Translations under genes and position numbers: made by a program
Origin: CAZBGL01 sp964491375
GTDB taxonomy: Bacteria > Desulfobacterota > Deferrisomatia > Deferrisomatales > Deferrisomataceae
Assembly (NCBI GenBank): GCA_964491375.1
Contig: CAZBGL010000132.1
Span: 1-39,589, forward strand
Reading direction: 5' to 3'
DNA: 39,589 nt
Shown: positions 1-8,536 of the stretch, one piece after another
Numbering within the stretch: the first letter of the stretch is position 1
How the letters are laid out: every line of letters begins with the position of its first letter
Notes under the pieces: model-generated
Told to the model about the DNA's origin: nothing
Databases searched by the model: none
Seen by the model: the letters and a program-made list of their open reading frames with translations, nothing else

Positions 1-1202
1 GGCCGGGTGCGTTCCGACGGCACCTTCAAGTGATCGGCACTGGCCGGGTGAAGGTTGACCCCGTGGCACCGCAGGCACACCATCTTGACCGAGGCCACCA
101 GGCCCTTGCGTCCCCCCACGCCGGGCACGGGCAGGGCCACGTGGCAGGTGGGGCACGTCTCGGGGTCGTCGGTGTGGGGGGAGCGCTGGGTCAGGATCGA
201 GCGGTCGTGGCACACGCCGCACAGGTCCGACCGGCCGGCGGAGCGGTCGTAGAACCGCTCGGTGACCCGGTGGGTGCCCGAGCGGCAGCCGGTGTCGTGG
301 CAGGTGGTGCACACGATCCCGCCGTCGGCCCCCAGGGGCAGCCGGACCCCCGAGGCCGCGATGCGGCCGGCCATGGCCGGCGGCGGCCGGAGCCCCGTGG
401 GGTGGTGGCTCCGGTCCGTCAGGTGGCAGGAGATGCACAGCACGTTCACGTCGCCCCGGAACCGGAGCCGGAAGTCGGGCGGCCGGATCTCCTCCGGGTC
501 GGACGAGGTGTGGCATCCCCGGCACGCGAAGTACTCGGCCACGTGGGGGCTGGCCTCGTTGCCCCGTTCCAGGTGGCGCACCACCCGGGGCCGCAGCAGG
601 TGCGTGGTGGCCGTGGTGCCGTGGGGGTCGTGGCAGGTGAAACAGGTCCATTCCCCCTTCGGCCCAAGGGGCACGTCGGAGGGGAGCGAAAGGTCCGGGT
701 CCACGTTGCGCGGGTGCCCCTTGGCCAGCACGTCGTGGCAGAAGTTGCACAGCCGCCGGATCTCCAGCCGGGCCGTGCCCCGGCCCACCACGAGGCGTCC
801 GGCTTTGCGGCGGTGGCAGAACCCGCAGCGCCCCTCGCCTCGGCGGGCCTTGTGGGGATCGGCCTGTTCCAGGGACGCGCCGTGGCACTGGATGCAGAAG
901 CCCAACCGGGTGACCCCGGCCGGCGCCCGGAGGAACGCGTTGTCCGGGTCGCCGCCGTGGAGCCGGTGGCAGGTGCGGCACAGGAGCGCCCCGTCGGGCC
1001 CCAGCTCGAACCCCTCCGGAAGGGGGAACGACGGTGCGAGCCCCACCGGGTGGGGGTTGTCCGCGGCCTCGTGGCACTCCCAGCAGTCCGCCGGCCGATC
1101 GCGGCCGTGGCAGTCGGCGCAGTCGATCCCTGCGTGGGAACCCGTGACCGGGGGCGGAGGGGCGGCGGCCAGGGCGGCCGCGAGCACGAGCGCGGCGATC
1201 AC
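1..1202 (-). CDS. multihaem c-type cytochrome, at least 13 haems (C-terminal part missing)
   Basis: Reading the minus strand from a GTG at 1202 gives an open frame of about 400 codons that runs off the window edge, so the C-terminus is not seen. The translation contains 13 CXXCH haem-binding motifs, in order CADCH, CWECH, CRTCH, CIQCH, CGFCH, CNFCH, CFTCH, CRGCH, CISCH, CTTCH, CGVCH, CPTCH and CLRCH, with many extra histidines that could be distal ligands. The N-terminus (MIAALVLAAALAAAPPPP) is a short hydrophobic export-type signal lacking the usual positive charges. A GGAGG lies about 8 nt before the GTG, and the GTG overlaps the stop of the upstream TPR gene by 4 nt (GTGA), so the two are translationally coupled. 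Likely a periplasmic or outer-surface electron carrier; such proteins move electrons in metal- or sulfur-respiring bacteria. Specific partners and acceptor are unknown. Confidence 0.9.
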   Translation of the reverse strand, partial: MIAALVLAAALAAAPPPPVTGSHAGIDCADCHGRDRPADCWECHEAADNPHPVGLAPSFPLPEGFELGPDGALLCRTCHRLHGGDPDNAFLRAPAGVTRLGFCIQCHGASLEQADPHKARRGEGRCGFCHRRKAGRLVVGRGTARLEIRRLCNFCHDVLAKGHPRNVDPDLSLPSDVPLGPKGEWTCFTCHDPHGTTATTHLLRPRVVRHLERGNEASPHVAEYFACRGCHTSSDPEEIRPPDFRLRFRGDVNVLCISCHLTDRSHHPTGLRPPPAMAGRIAASGVRLPLGADGGIVCTTCHDTGCRSGTHRVTERFYDRSAGRSDLCGVCHDRSILTQRSPHTDDPETCPTCHVALPVPGVGGRKGLVASVKMVCLRCHGVNLHPASADHLKVPSERTR

Positions 1203-2173
1203 GGCGCGCCCTCCAGGTGCTCGAGGAGCCGTTCGGACTCGCGGCGGGCCTCCTCGTCCCCCACTTCCGGGAACTGGAGCACGTTCTGCCGCAGCAGCTC
1301 CAGGGCGCCGCCCACATCCCCCCGGGCCTCGAGCAGCCGCGCGAGCGCCAGCCGCACCCCGTACGACACGGGGGATGCCGGCGCCAGGGCCAGGATCTCG
1401 CGGTACACCCTCTCGGCGTCTCCGGTGCGGCCGCACCGGGCCAGGAGGTCGGCCTCCAGGCGTCGGCCGGGCAGGTACCGGGGCGCGAACTCCCTGAGGC
1501 GCGCAAGCCTTGCAAGCGCCCCGGCCAGGTCGCCCGACCGGGCCGAGGCCAGGGCCTCGTTGTACGTGGAAAGCCGCGTGTACACGCTGCGCAGGTTGAA
1601 CCGGGCCTCGGCGAGGTCGGGGTCGATCTCCAGGGCCTTGCGGAAGGCGGCCACGGCCTCGTCGAACTGGTCCATGTAGTAGAGCGCGATGCCCCGGGCG
1701 TTGTGCACCGCCTCCTCTTCGTAGAAGTCCGGGTGGATCTCCAGGAACCGGTCCAGGGCCTGCAACGCCCCGGCGTACTCGCCCCCTTTGAGGAGGAGCA
1801 GCCCCTGGAAATAGTAGGCCTGGTACAGGGCGTGCTCCCGGGCGCCGGGCGGATCGATCTCGAGCAGCAGGGTGACCCGCCGGTAGGCGTCGGCTGCGTC
1901 CCGGTAGTGGGTCATCTCCTGGTTGAACAGCTCGTGAAAGATGCGGGCCTGGGCCAGGACGGGGTAGGGATAGGTGGGGTCGGCCTCCTCGGAACGCCGG
2001 AACCACTCCATGGCCCGGTCCCACTGGCCCGCCCGGAACGCCCGGATGCCCTGCTTGTACAGCGCCCGGGCCCGGTCCCGCGAGCTCTCCGCCGCGGCTG
2101 CTCCCCACACGAGCAGGACCACCGCCACGGCCGCGCCCCAACGACGGCGCGCTTTGCACCCCTCTGCCGCCAT
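1199..2173 (-). CDS. secreted tetratricopeptide-repeat protein
   Basis: 324 codons from ATG at 2173, with GGAG about 9 nt upstream (CTGGAGAACACGAC). The open frame extends further upstream, but that part reads as low-complexity GC-rich sequence, so this start is chosen. Residues 1-28 (basic KARRR, hydrophobic core, AAAA) look like a Sec signal peptide, which places the protein in the periplasm. The rest is helical TPR sequence with recurring pattern such as ALYKQGIRAFRAGQWDRAME and ALYYMDQFDEAVAAFRKALE. TPR proteins scaffold protein-protein contacts. Because this one is coupled by a GTGA overlap to a 13-haem cytochrome, I infer a role in assembling or docking that cytochrome, but no catalytic domain is visible and its partner is not proven. 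Confidence 0.85.
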   Translation of the reverse strand: MAAEGCKARRRWGAAVAVVLLVWGAAAAESSRDRARALYKQGIRAFRAGQWDRAMEWFRRSEEADPTYPYPVLAQARIFHELFNQEMTHYRDAADAYRRVTLLLEIDPPGAREHALYQAYYFQGLLLLKGGEYAGALQALDRFLEIHPDFYEEEAVHNARGIALYYMDQFDEAVAAFRKALEIDPDLAEARFNLRSVYTRLSTYNEALASARSGDLAGALARLARLREFAPRYLPGRRLEADLLARCGRTGDAERVYREILALAPASPVSYGVRLALARLLEARGDVGGALELLRQNVLQFPEVGDEEARRESERLLEHLEGAP

Positions 2174-2468
2174 GTCGTGTTCTCCAGGTCCCCGATGGCG
2201 AGGTGTTCGGGCCTTCGCCCCTTGCCGCGGCTGGAACGCCGCTCCCACAACCAAACCTTCCGGCATCCCGACCCCCGGCCCCCCCGGCCGGGGGCCGCGT
2301 GCCGAACACCCAAACACCATTTGATCACTACCGCCGATGTTAGGTAAAGGTACGCTCCCGCGCATCCCCCCGAAGGGGGATGACGGGGCCGCGGCTTGCT
2401 TCCCGCCGGAGGCGGTGTCATCCTGTGGCCGCCCGGCCCGGGGAACCGCAACATGACAAGGAGGGCCC
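2174..2468. promoter_or_regulatory. divergent intergenic region between the cytochrome operon and nikR
   Basis: A 295 bp region that must hold promoters for both directions. The relatively AT-rich part is 2310-2350. On the minus strand a weak TTACCT / 17 nt / TCAAAT pair can be drawn there; on the plus strand TTGATC at 2321 with TAAAGG at 2345 (18 nt spacer). Neither is convincing. I see no GTATGA-N16-TCATAC NikR operator of the E. coli type. Confidence 0.3.
2272..2294 (-). other. GC-rich perfect inverted repeat in the TPR/cytochrome 5' leader
   Basis: CCCCCGGCC at 2272-2280 pairs with GGCCGGGGG at 2286-2294 around a five-C loop, and 2281-2294 is itself self-complementary. It would form a very stable hairpin about 100 nt before the TPR start. 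No T-run follows on either strand, so it is not an intrinsic terminator. It may be a leader hairpin or a chance product of high GC. Confidence 0.35.
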
Positions 2469-2888
2469 ATGGGGGAACTGACCCGGTTCGGCATCTCCAT
2501 GGACGTCGAACTCCTGGAGCGCTTCGACGACCTGATCCGCCGCAAAGGGTATGTGAACCGCTCCGAGGCCATCCGGGACCTGGTCCGCAACGCCCTGGTG
2601 GAGGACCAGTGGTCCCGCGCCGACGAGGAGACCGTGGGCACGGTGACCCTGGTCTACGACCACCACACACGGGACCTGGCGGACAAGCTCACCGAGTACC
2701 AGCACGCCCACCACGAGCTCATCATCTCCGCCCTCCACGTGCACCTGGACCACGACCACTGCCTGGAGGTGGTGGTGGTGAAGGGCCGGGCCGGCGAGGT
2801 GCGCCGGCTGGCCGACGAGCTCATCGGCACCAAGGGGGTCAAGCACGGCCGGCTGGTCACCACCACCACCGGCCGGGGCCTCCGGTAG
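2469..2888 (+). CDS. nikR: nickel-responsive transcriptional regulator NikR
   Basis: 139 aa from ATG at 2469 with a consensus AGGAGG about 5 nt upstream; length matches the family (about 133-150 aa). Residues 1-48 form the ribbon-helix-helix DNA-binding domain (TRFGISMDVELLERFDDLI, then NRSEAIRDLVRNAL). Residues 55-135 are the ACT-like tetramerisation and nickel domain. The high-affinity square-planar Ni site is intact: H79, H90 and H92 in LHVHLDHDHC, and C98, equivalent to E. coli H76, H87, H89 and C95. NikR represses nickel uptake genes, and in some bacteria controls other nickel genes, when Ni(II) is replete. No nickel transporter is in the window, but a nickel enzyme (CooS) lies 18 kb downstream, which may be a target. 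It is 73 bp upstream of dnaJ. Confidence 0.95.
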   Translation: MGELTRFGISMDVELLERFDDLIRRKGYVNRSEAIRDLVRNALVEDQWSRADEETVGTVTLVYDHHTRDLADKLTEYQHAHHELIISALHVHLDHDHCLEVVVVKGRAGEVRRLADELIGTKGVKHGRLVTTTTGRGLR

Positions 2889-2961
2889 CCGCCCGTCTGG
2901 CCAGGGGCGGCCCAAACCGACTAGAATATTCGTTTCATCCCTCGACCGGCGGAAGGCGCCC

Positions 2962-4074
2962 GTGCCCAGGATCGACTACTACGAGATCCTCGGCGTCCAC
3001 CGTAACGCCTCGGACGCGGAGATCAAGAAGGCCTACCGGAAGCTGGCGCTCCGGTACCATCCGGACCGCAACCCCGAGGACCCGGAGGCCGAGGCCCGGT
3101 TCAAGGAGATCGCCGAGGCCTACGCGGTGCTCTCGGATCCGCTGCGCCGGGCCGAGTACGACCGTTACGGCACCGTGGGCGGGCCCGGCGCCGAGCCCAG
3201 GGCCCGGGACTTCGACCTCAGGGCCCACGTGGACGACCTGTTCCGGGAGATCTTCGGGGACATCTTCGGCCCGGGCCGGACCCGGGGCCCCCGCCCCCAG
3301 CGGGGGAGCGACCTGCGCTACCAGCTCACCATCGAGTTTGCCGAGGCCGTACGCGGGGGGACCCGTGAGATCGAGATCCCGGGCCGGGCCCTGTGCCGGT
3401 CGTGCGGCGGCACGGGGGCACGGCCGGGCACGGCCCGGACCCGCTGCCCCGAGTGCCACGGCCACGGTTCGGTACGGTACCAGCAGGGCTTTTTCCACAT
3501 CGAGAAGGAATGCCCCCGCTGCGGGGGCGACGGCCGGGTGGCGGCCGACCCCTGTGCGGCGTGCCGGGGCCGGGGCACCCTGGACACCCGGCGGCGTCTG
3601 GAGATCCGCATCCCTCCGGGGGTGGAGACCGGCACACGCCTGCGGGTGGCCGGGGAGGGCGAGGCCGGCCTCCACGGCGGGCCCGCCGGCGACCTGTACG
3701 TGGTGATCGCGGTGCGGGAGCACCCGGTGTTCCGCCGGGAGGGCCGGCACGTGGTGTGCGAGGTGCCGGTGTCCTTTGCCCAGGCGGCCCTGGGCGCCGA
3801 GATCCGGGTCCCCACCCTGGACGGACCGGTGAGGCTGCGCATCCCGCCGGGAACCCAGTCCGGCACGGTGTTCACCCTGAAGGGCCGGGGGGTTCCGGCC
3901 GGTGGCGGCCGCAAGGCCGGGGACCAGAAGGTGGTGGTCCGCGTGGAGGTGCCCGAGCGGCTGACCCCGCGGCAGCGCGAGCTCCTGGAGGAGTGGGCCC
4001 GGACCGAGGCGGCGGACCCCGAGGCTCCCCAGGCCCGGTTCTGGCGGGAATGGGGAAAGGGGGAAGGGGCTTGA
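2962..4074 (+). CDS. dnaJ: chaperone protein DnaJ (Hsp40)
   Basis: 370 aa from GTG at 2962 (GGAAGG about 6 nt upstream). Residues 1-70 are the J domain with the DnaK-stimulating HPD motif at 33-35. The glycine/phenylalanine linker is short but keeps an FREIFGDIFG segment. Four CXXCXGXG zinc-finger repeats follow from about residue 145 (CRSCGGTG, CPECHGHG, CPRCGGDG, CAACRGRG), then the two beta-rich substrate-binding domains. This is a type I DnaJ, acting with DnaK and GrpE in cytosolic protein folding. No dnaK or grpE is adjacent. Its stop overlaps the TTG start of the next lipoprotein gene (TTGA), so the two are probably cotranscribed. It could be a second, non-housekeeping copy; the window cannot decide that. 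Confidence 0.93.
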   Translation: MPRIDYYEILGVHRNASDAEIKKAYRKLALRYHPDRNPEDPEAEARFKEIAEAYAVLSDPLRRAEYDRYGTVGGPGAEPRARDFDLRAHVDDLFREIFGDIFGPGRTRGPRPQRGSDLRYQLTIEFAEAVRGGTREIEIPGRALCRSCGGTGARPGTARTRCPECHGHGSVRYQQGFFHIEKECPRCGGDGRVAADPCAACRGRGTLDTRRRLEIRIPPGVETGTRLRVAGEGEAGLHGGPAGDLYVVIAVREHPVFRREGRHVVCEVPVSFAQAALGAEIRVPTLDGPVRLRIPPGTQSGTVFTLKGRGVPAGGGRKAGDQKVVVRVEVPERLTPRQRELLEEWARTEAADPEAPQARFWREWGKGEGA

Positions 4075-5960
4075 TCCGGCGCGGCCTCTGCGTGGCCGCA
4101 GCCGTATGGCTGGCGGCCTGCGCCGGGCCGGCCGTGAGGCCCGGTCCCCCGCCCGGCCAGGCTCCGGGCGCCGGGGTCCAGCCCGCCCGGAGGGTGTTCG
4201 TGCCCGAACCCGCGCCGGTGGCGCGCCCCCCCGCCGCGCCCGAGCGGCCCGAGGCCCCGCCCAGGCCGGCGCCGGCCGCCGGCGCCGAGGGGGTCCGCCC
4301 CCCACCCCTTCCGCCGCCCGACCCCCTGGCCGAGGCGCGCCGCCGGTTCGATGCCGGCGACTTCCAGGCCGCGTGGACCGCCCTGCAAGACGCCCCCGAG
4401 TCGGCGGAGGCAGCCCGGCTCCGGGGCGACGTGCTGGTGGCCCTGGGCCGGTACGCCGACGCCGCCCAGGCCTACGGGAAGGCCCTGGCCCTGGGGGCGG
4501 CCGACCCGGCTGGACTCGAGGCCCGGATCCGGGCCCTGGTGGACGCCCTGGACCCGGACGGCCTCCGCCAGGTGGCCCGGGCGTGCCCCTTCTGCCCCGA
4601 GGGGGGCTACGCGCGGCTCCGGCTGGCCCGGCAGGCCGCGGCCGAGGGCCGCACCGTGTACGCCCGCGACGTGCTGGCCGCGCTCGAGGCGGACTTTGCC
4701 GGCCACGCCGTGGGCAACGAGGCCGCCCGCCTGCGGCGGCGGCTCGAGGCGGAAGGGGCCGCGAAGCCCGGCACCTACGGGGTGCTCCTGCCGCTGAGCG
4801 GGCCCCTGGCACCCTTCGGCCGCCGGGCCCTGCGGGGGGTGCTGCTGGGCTCGGGACTGTTCGGGCCGCACGACCCGGGGGTGCGCCTCCTGGTGGCCGA
4901 CTCCCGGGGCGAGCCGGAGGCGGCGGCCCGGGCCGTGGAGGATCTGGCCGCCCGGGGCGCCGTGGGGATCGTGGGGCCCCTCAAGGGCGCGGCCGCCCGG
5001 GCCGCCGCCCAAAGGGCCCGGGAACTGGGCGTACCCCTGGTGACCCTGACCCCCGCGGCCGACGTGGCCGGCGACGGCGTGTTCCGGCTGCACCTGCCCC
5101 GCGAGGACGAGATGGCCGCGCTCGTGGCCCATGCCGTGCAGGTCCTGGGCTTCCGCCGGTTCGCGGTGCTCTACCCCGACACCGAGACGGGCCTCCTCTA
5201 CCGGGACCTGTTCTGGGACCGGGTGGTGGCCGAGGGCGGTGAGATCACCGGCGTGGAACCGTTTTCGGGCAGCCTGGACGATGCGGGCGCGGCCATCGAG
5301 AAGCTCACGGGCGTGTACGGCCTTTCGCCCGAGGAGATCCGGGAACGGTTCGTCGAGGAAGAGCGGCTGCGGCTGCGGAGGGAGCGGGAACTGCTGGCCG
5401 CCCTGGGCGTGGAACCGGCCTTTGCCGACGAACCCGTGGAGGTGGACGAAGAGCGCCTGGCCCGGTACGAGCCCCGGCCCATCGTGGACTTCGACGCCCT
5501 GTTCCTGCCGGTGCCGAGCCGGCTCGCGGGCCAGGTGGCCCCCCTGCTGCCCTACCACGACGTGGAGGCGGTGACCCTGCTGGGCGTGCGGACCTGGAAC
5601 TTCCCCACGCTCGTGGAGGTGGGCGAGGAGTACGTGGAGGGGGCGGTCTTCGCCGCGGAGTTCCACCCCGAGACACCCCGGGCCCGGGAGTTCGTGCGCG
5701 CCTACCGACAGGCCTTCGGGGAGGATCCGGGCGTTCTCGAGGCGTACGCCCGCGACGCCGCCGCCCTCCTGGTGTCCGGCGAACCCGGCGAGTCCCGGCC
5801 GGCGCTTCGCGCGAGGTTGTCCGGCCTCCGGGACGCCCCCGGCGTGACCGGGCCGCTCACCACCCGCCCCGACGGGGACATCGCCGGCCGGCCGGTGATC
5901 CTCACCGTCCGGAAGGGCCGCATCGTCCCCGCCCCGTACCCCACCGGAGCGAACCCATGA
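4071..5960 (+). CDS. lipoprotein with TPR-like region and periplasmic-binding-protein fold (LpoA/penicillin-binding-protein-activator-like)
   Basis: 629 aa from TTG at 4071, overlapping the dnaJ stop by 4 nt, with GGGAAGG upstream. This start gives a clean lipoprotein signal: MIRRGL, a hydrophobic stretch, then lipobox LAAC with Cys17. A Pro/Ala-rich linker (about 18-85) is followed by helical, TPR-like sequence (about 85-225), then a type I periplasmic-binding-protein domain from about residue 233 (GTYGVLLPLSGPLAPFG ... GAVGIVGPLKG) to near the end. This is the architecture of COG3107/LpoA-type envelope lipoproteins, which in gamma-proteobacteria activate PBP1a. The fold also resembles branched-chain amino acid binding proteins, but no ABC permease or ATPase is nearby. 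Probably lipid-anchored and facing the periplasm. The link to a penicillin-binding protein is by family only. Confidence 0.75.
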   Translation: MIRRGLCVAAAVWLAACAGPAVRPGPPPGQAPGAGVQPARRVFVPEPAPVARPPAAPERPEAPPRPAPAAGAEGVRPPPLPPPDPLAEARRRFDAGDFQAAWTALQDAPESAEAARLRGDVLVALGRYADAAQAYGKALALGAADPAGLEARIRALVDALDPDGLRQVARACPFCPEGGYARLRLARQAAAEGRTVYARDVLAALEADFAGHAVGNEAARLRRRLEAEGAAKPGTYGVLLPLSGPLAPFGRRALRGVLLGSGLFGPHDPGVRLLVADSRGEPEAAARAVEDLAARGAVGIVGPLKGAAARAAAQRARELGVPLVTLTPAADVAGDGVFRLHLPREDEMAALVAHAVQVLGFRRFAVLYPDTETGLLYRDLFWDRVVAEGGEITGVEPFSGSLDDAGAAIEKLTGVYGLSPEEIRERFVEEERLRLRRERELLAALGVEPAFADEPVEVDEERLARYEPRPIVDFDALFLPVPSRLAGQVAPLLPYHDVEAVTLLGVRTWNFPTLVEVGEEYVEGAVFAAEFHPETPRAREFVRAYRQAFGEDPGVLEAYARDAAALLVSGEPGESRPALRARLSGLRDAPGVTGPLTTRPDGDIAGRPVILTVRKGRIVPAPYPTGANP

Positions 5961-8527
5961 CCGAAACCCCCAGCGTGGTGCGTTACCCCAACGGCTTCGA
6001 GCTCGTGTTCCTGCCGAACCCCTCGGCGCCCGTGCTGGCGCTCGACCTGTGGGTGCGGGCCGGCAGCGTGCACGAGCGGCCCGGCGAGGAAGGACTGGCC
6101 CACGTGGTGGAGCACATGCTGTTCAAGGGCACGCACCGCCGCCCCCCGGGCGCCATCGCCCGGGAGATCGAGGGCGTGGGCGGCGAGATCAACGCCTTCA
6201 CCAGCTTCGACCACACCGTGTACACCCTGGTGGTGGCCAGCCGGTTCGCCGCCCTGGCCCTGGACATCCTGGCCGACGCCGTGTTCGGCGCCGTGTTCGA
6301 CCCGGGGGAACTGGAACGGGAGAAGCGGGTGGTGCTGGAGGAGATCCGGCGGAGCCGGGACCTGCCCCAGATGTATCTTTCGCGCATGCTGTTCGCCGAG
6401 GCCTACCGCGTACACCCCTACGGCCGGCCGGTCATCGGGTGGGAGGAGTCGGTGCGGGCGTTCACCCCGGACCGGTGCCGGGCCTTCGTGAAGCGCTGGT
6501 ACCGGCCCGGGAACATGGTGCTGGTGGCCGCAGGCCACGCCGACCCGGTGGAACTGGAGCGCGAGGTGGGCCGTCTGTTCGGGTCGGGCCGGGCCCGGGG
6601 ACGGCCCCGCCGGCCCCGGGCCCCCCGGGAGCCCAGGCCCCGGGGGTTCCGGGCCCGGTTCGAAGCCCGGGCCGTGAACGAGACGTACTTCAACCTTGCG
6701 TTTCCCGGGCCTTCGGCCTCCCACCCGGACGCCCCCGCGGTGGACCTGCTGGTGACCGTGCTGGGCCAGGGCGAGGCCTCGAGGCTCCAGCACCGCGTGA
6801 AGCTCGACCGGAACCTCGTGCGCACCGTGGGGGCCGGCGCCTACACCCCCAGGGATCCCGGCTTGGTGTACGTGAGCGGGGTGGCCGAGCCGGCCCGCCT
6901 GGACGAGGCGATCCGGGCCGTGTTCCAGGAGCTGTTCCGGCTGTGCCACGAACCCGTGGGCACCCGCGAGCTGGAGCGGGCCCGGCAGAACGTGGAGGCC
7001 GACTTCGTCTACCAGAAGGAGACGGTCCAGGGGCAGGCCCAGAAGGCGGGCTTCTTCCACCTGCTGATGGGCCGGCCCGAGGCCGAGCGGGAGTACCTGG
7101 AACGGCTGCGCCGGGTCACGGCCGACGAGGTCCGGGCCGCGGCCCGCAGGTACCTGCGCAGCGCCCACGGCGTGCTCGTGGCCCTGCACCCCGTGGACGC
7201 CCCTCCGCCGTGGTCCCCGGAGGGGGTGGCCCGGCTGGCGGCCGAGGCCGAGGCCCGGGCCCGCCGCACCCACCGCCGGAGCACCTCGGCCCGCCGGGCC
7301 CTCGTGCGGCGGCGCCTGCCCAACGGCGCCCGGGTGATCGTGAAGGTGAACACCCACGTGCCCCTGGTGGCCGTGCGGGCCGCGGCGCTCGGAGGGCTCC
7401 GGAGGGAACCCGCCTCCCTGGCCGGGGCCTTCCACGTGCTGGCCGGGTGCTGGAGCCGGGGCACCCGGAGTCGCACGGTGTTCGACATCGCCCACGCCAT
7501 CGACGCCCTGAGCGGCGAGCTCGAGGGATTCTCGGGCCGAAACTCCTTCGGCATCAAGGCCGAGTTCCTGTCCCGGTACCTGGAGGACGGCCTGGACCTG
7601 CTGGCCGAGGTGCTCTGCCACCCCTCGTTCCCGGACGAGGAGGTGGACAAGGTGCGGGAGGACACCCTGGCCTCGATCCGGCTGCGGCGGGACCATCCCC
7701 CCTCCCTCGCGTTCCGGCTGTTCGAGGAGGCCCTGTACGGCGCCCACCCCTTTGGCCGGGACGTGCTGGGCCGAGAGGAAACGGTGCGCAGCATCACGGC
7801 CGAGGACCTGAGGACGCTGTACCGGGCGGCCCTCCGGCCCGAGCACCTGGCCGTGGCCGTGGTGGGCGACGTGGAGCCGGAGCGGGTGTTCGAGTTCCTG
7901 GAGCGGGCCCTGTTGGAGCTGGAACCCGCCGGGGACCTGCCGGAGGAGCCCCCCCCGCCCCGCCCCCCGCGGGAGCCCGTGTTCCGCCGGGAGCCGGCCG
8001 ACCTGGAGCAGGCCCACGTGGTGGTGGGCTTCCTGGGCGCGCGCATCCGGGATCCCCACCGGTATGCCCTTCGGGTGCTCAACGCGGTGCTCACCGGCCA
8101 GGGGGGGCGCCTGTTCCGGAGGTTGCGCGACGAGATGGGCCTGGCCTACGCGGTCACGAGCACGTGCGTGGAGGGGCTGGACCCCGGGTACCTGGCCGGG
8201 TACGTCGCGACCTCTCCCGGCAACGTGCAGAAGGCCCGCGAAGCGCTCCTGGCCGAGATGACCCGGCTCGCGGCCGAGCCCCCCTCGGGCGAGGAGCTCG
8301 AGCAGGCCAAGCGAAAGCTGGTGGGCAGCTTCGAGATCGCCCTCCAGGAGAACCAGATGCAGGCCACCCAGATGTCCCTGGACGAGATCTACGGCCTGGG
8401 CTACCGGGGCCACGAGGCGTTCGCCGAGCGCGTGATGGCGGTCACCCCGGACGACGTGGCCGAGGCGGCCCGCCGGCACCTGCGGCCCGAGGCATCGGTG
8501 GCCCTGGTGCTGGGCCCGGGGGAGTGA
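5957..8527 (+). CDS. M16 (pitrilysin/insulinase) family zinc metallopeptidase, two-module
   Basis: 856 aa from ATG at 5957, overlapping the preceding stop (ATGA). The N-terminal M16 module carries the inverted zinc motif HXXEH as HVVEH at residues 49-53, with the third ligand in VVLEE (E128/E129) about 75 residues later. A second, homologous module occupies about 450-856 and lacks HXXEH, as usual for the inactive half that closes the peptide chamber. No signal peptide is evident, so it is either cytosolic or exported by an unrecognised route; many bacterial homologues of this size act on short peptides. It ends the dnaJ-lipoprotein-M16 run and converges with the aminomutase gene 9 bp away. 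Substrate unknown. Confidence 0.9.
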   Translation: MTETPSVVRYPNGFELVFLPNPSAPVLALDLWVRAGSVHERPGEEGLAHVVEHMLFKGTHRRPPGAIAREIEGVGGEINAFTSFDHTVYTLVVASRFAALALDILADAVFGAVFDPGELEREKRVVLEEIRRSRDLPQMYLSRMLFAEAYRVHPYGRPVIGWEESVRAFTPDRCRAFVKRWYRPGNMVLVAAGHADPVELEREVGRLFGSGRARGRPRRPRAPREPRPRGFRARFEARAVNETYFNLAFPGPSASHPDAPAVDLLVTVLGQGEASRLQHRVKLDRNLVRTVGAGAYTPRDPGLVYVSGVAEPARLDEAIRAVFQELFRLCHEPVGTRELERARQNVEADFVYQKETVQGQAQKAGFFHLLMGRPEAEREYLERLRRVTADEVRAAARRYLRSAHGVLVALHPVDAPPPWSPEGVARLAAEAEARARRTHRRSTSARRALVRRRLPNGARVIVKVNTHVPLVAVRAAALGGLRREPASLAGAFHVLAGCWSRGTRSRTVFDIAHAIDALSGELEGFSGRNSFGIKAEFLSRYLEDGLDLLAEVLCHPSFPDEEVDKVREDTLASIRLRRDHPPSLAFRLFEEALYGAHPFGRDVLGREETVRSITAEDLRTLYRAALRPEHLAVAVVGDVEPERVFEFLERALLELEPAGDLPEEPPPPRPPREPVFRREPADLEQAHVVVGFLGARIRDPHRYALRVLNAVLTGQGGRLFRRLRDEMGLAYAVTSTCVEGLDPGYLAGYVATSPGNVQKAREALLAEMTRLAAEPPSGEELEQAKRKLVGSFEIALQENQMQATQMSLDEIYGLGYRGHEAFAERVMAVTPDDVAEAARRHLRPEASVALVLGPGE

Positions 8528-8536
8528 CCGGCCGCC

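Noticed and set aside
3318..5666. Long antisense open frames across dnaJ, the lipoprotein and other genes (several exceed 500 codons)
   Set aside because: They are Arg/Pro/Gly- or His/Gln-rich without domains, mirror real genes on the other strand and are expected in DNA this GC-rich.
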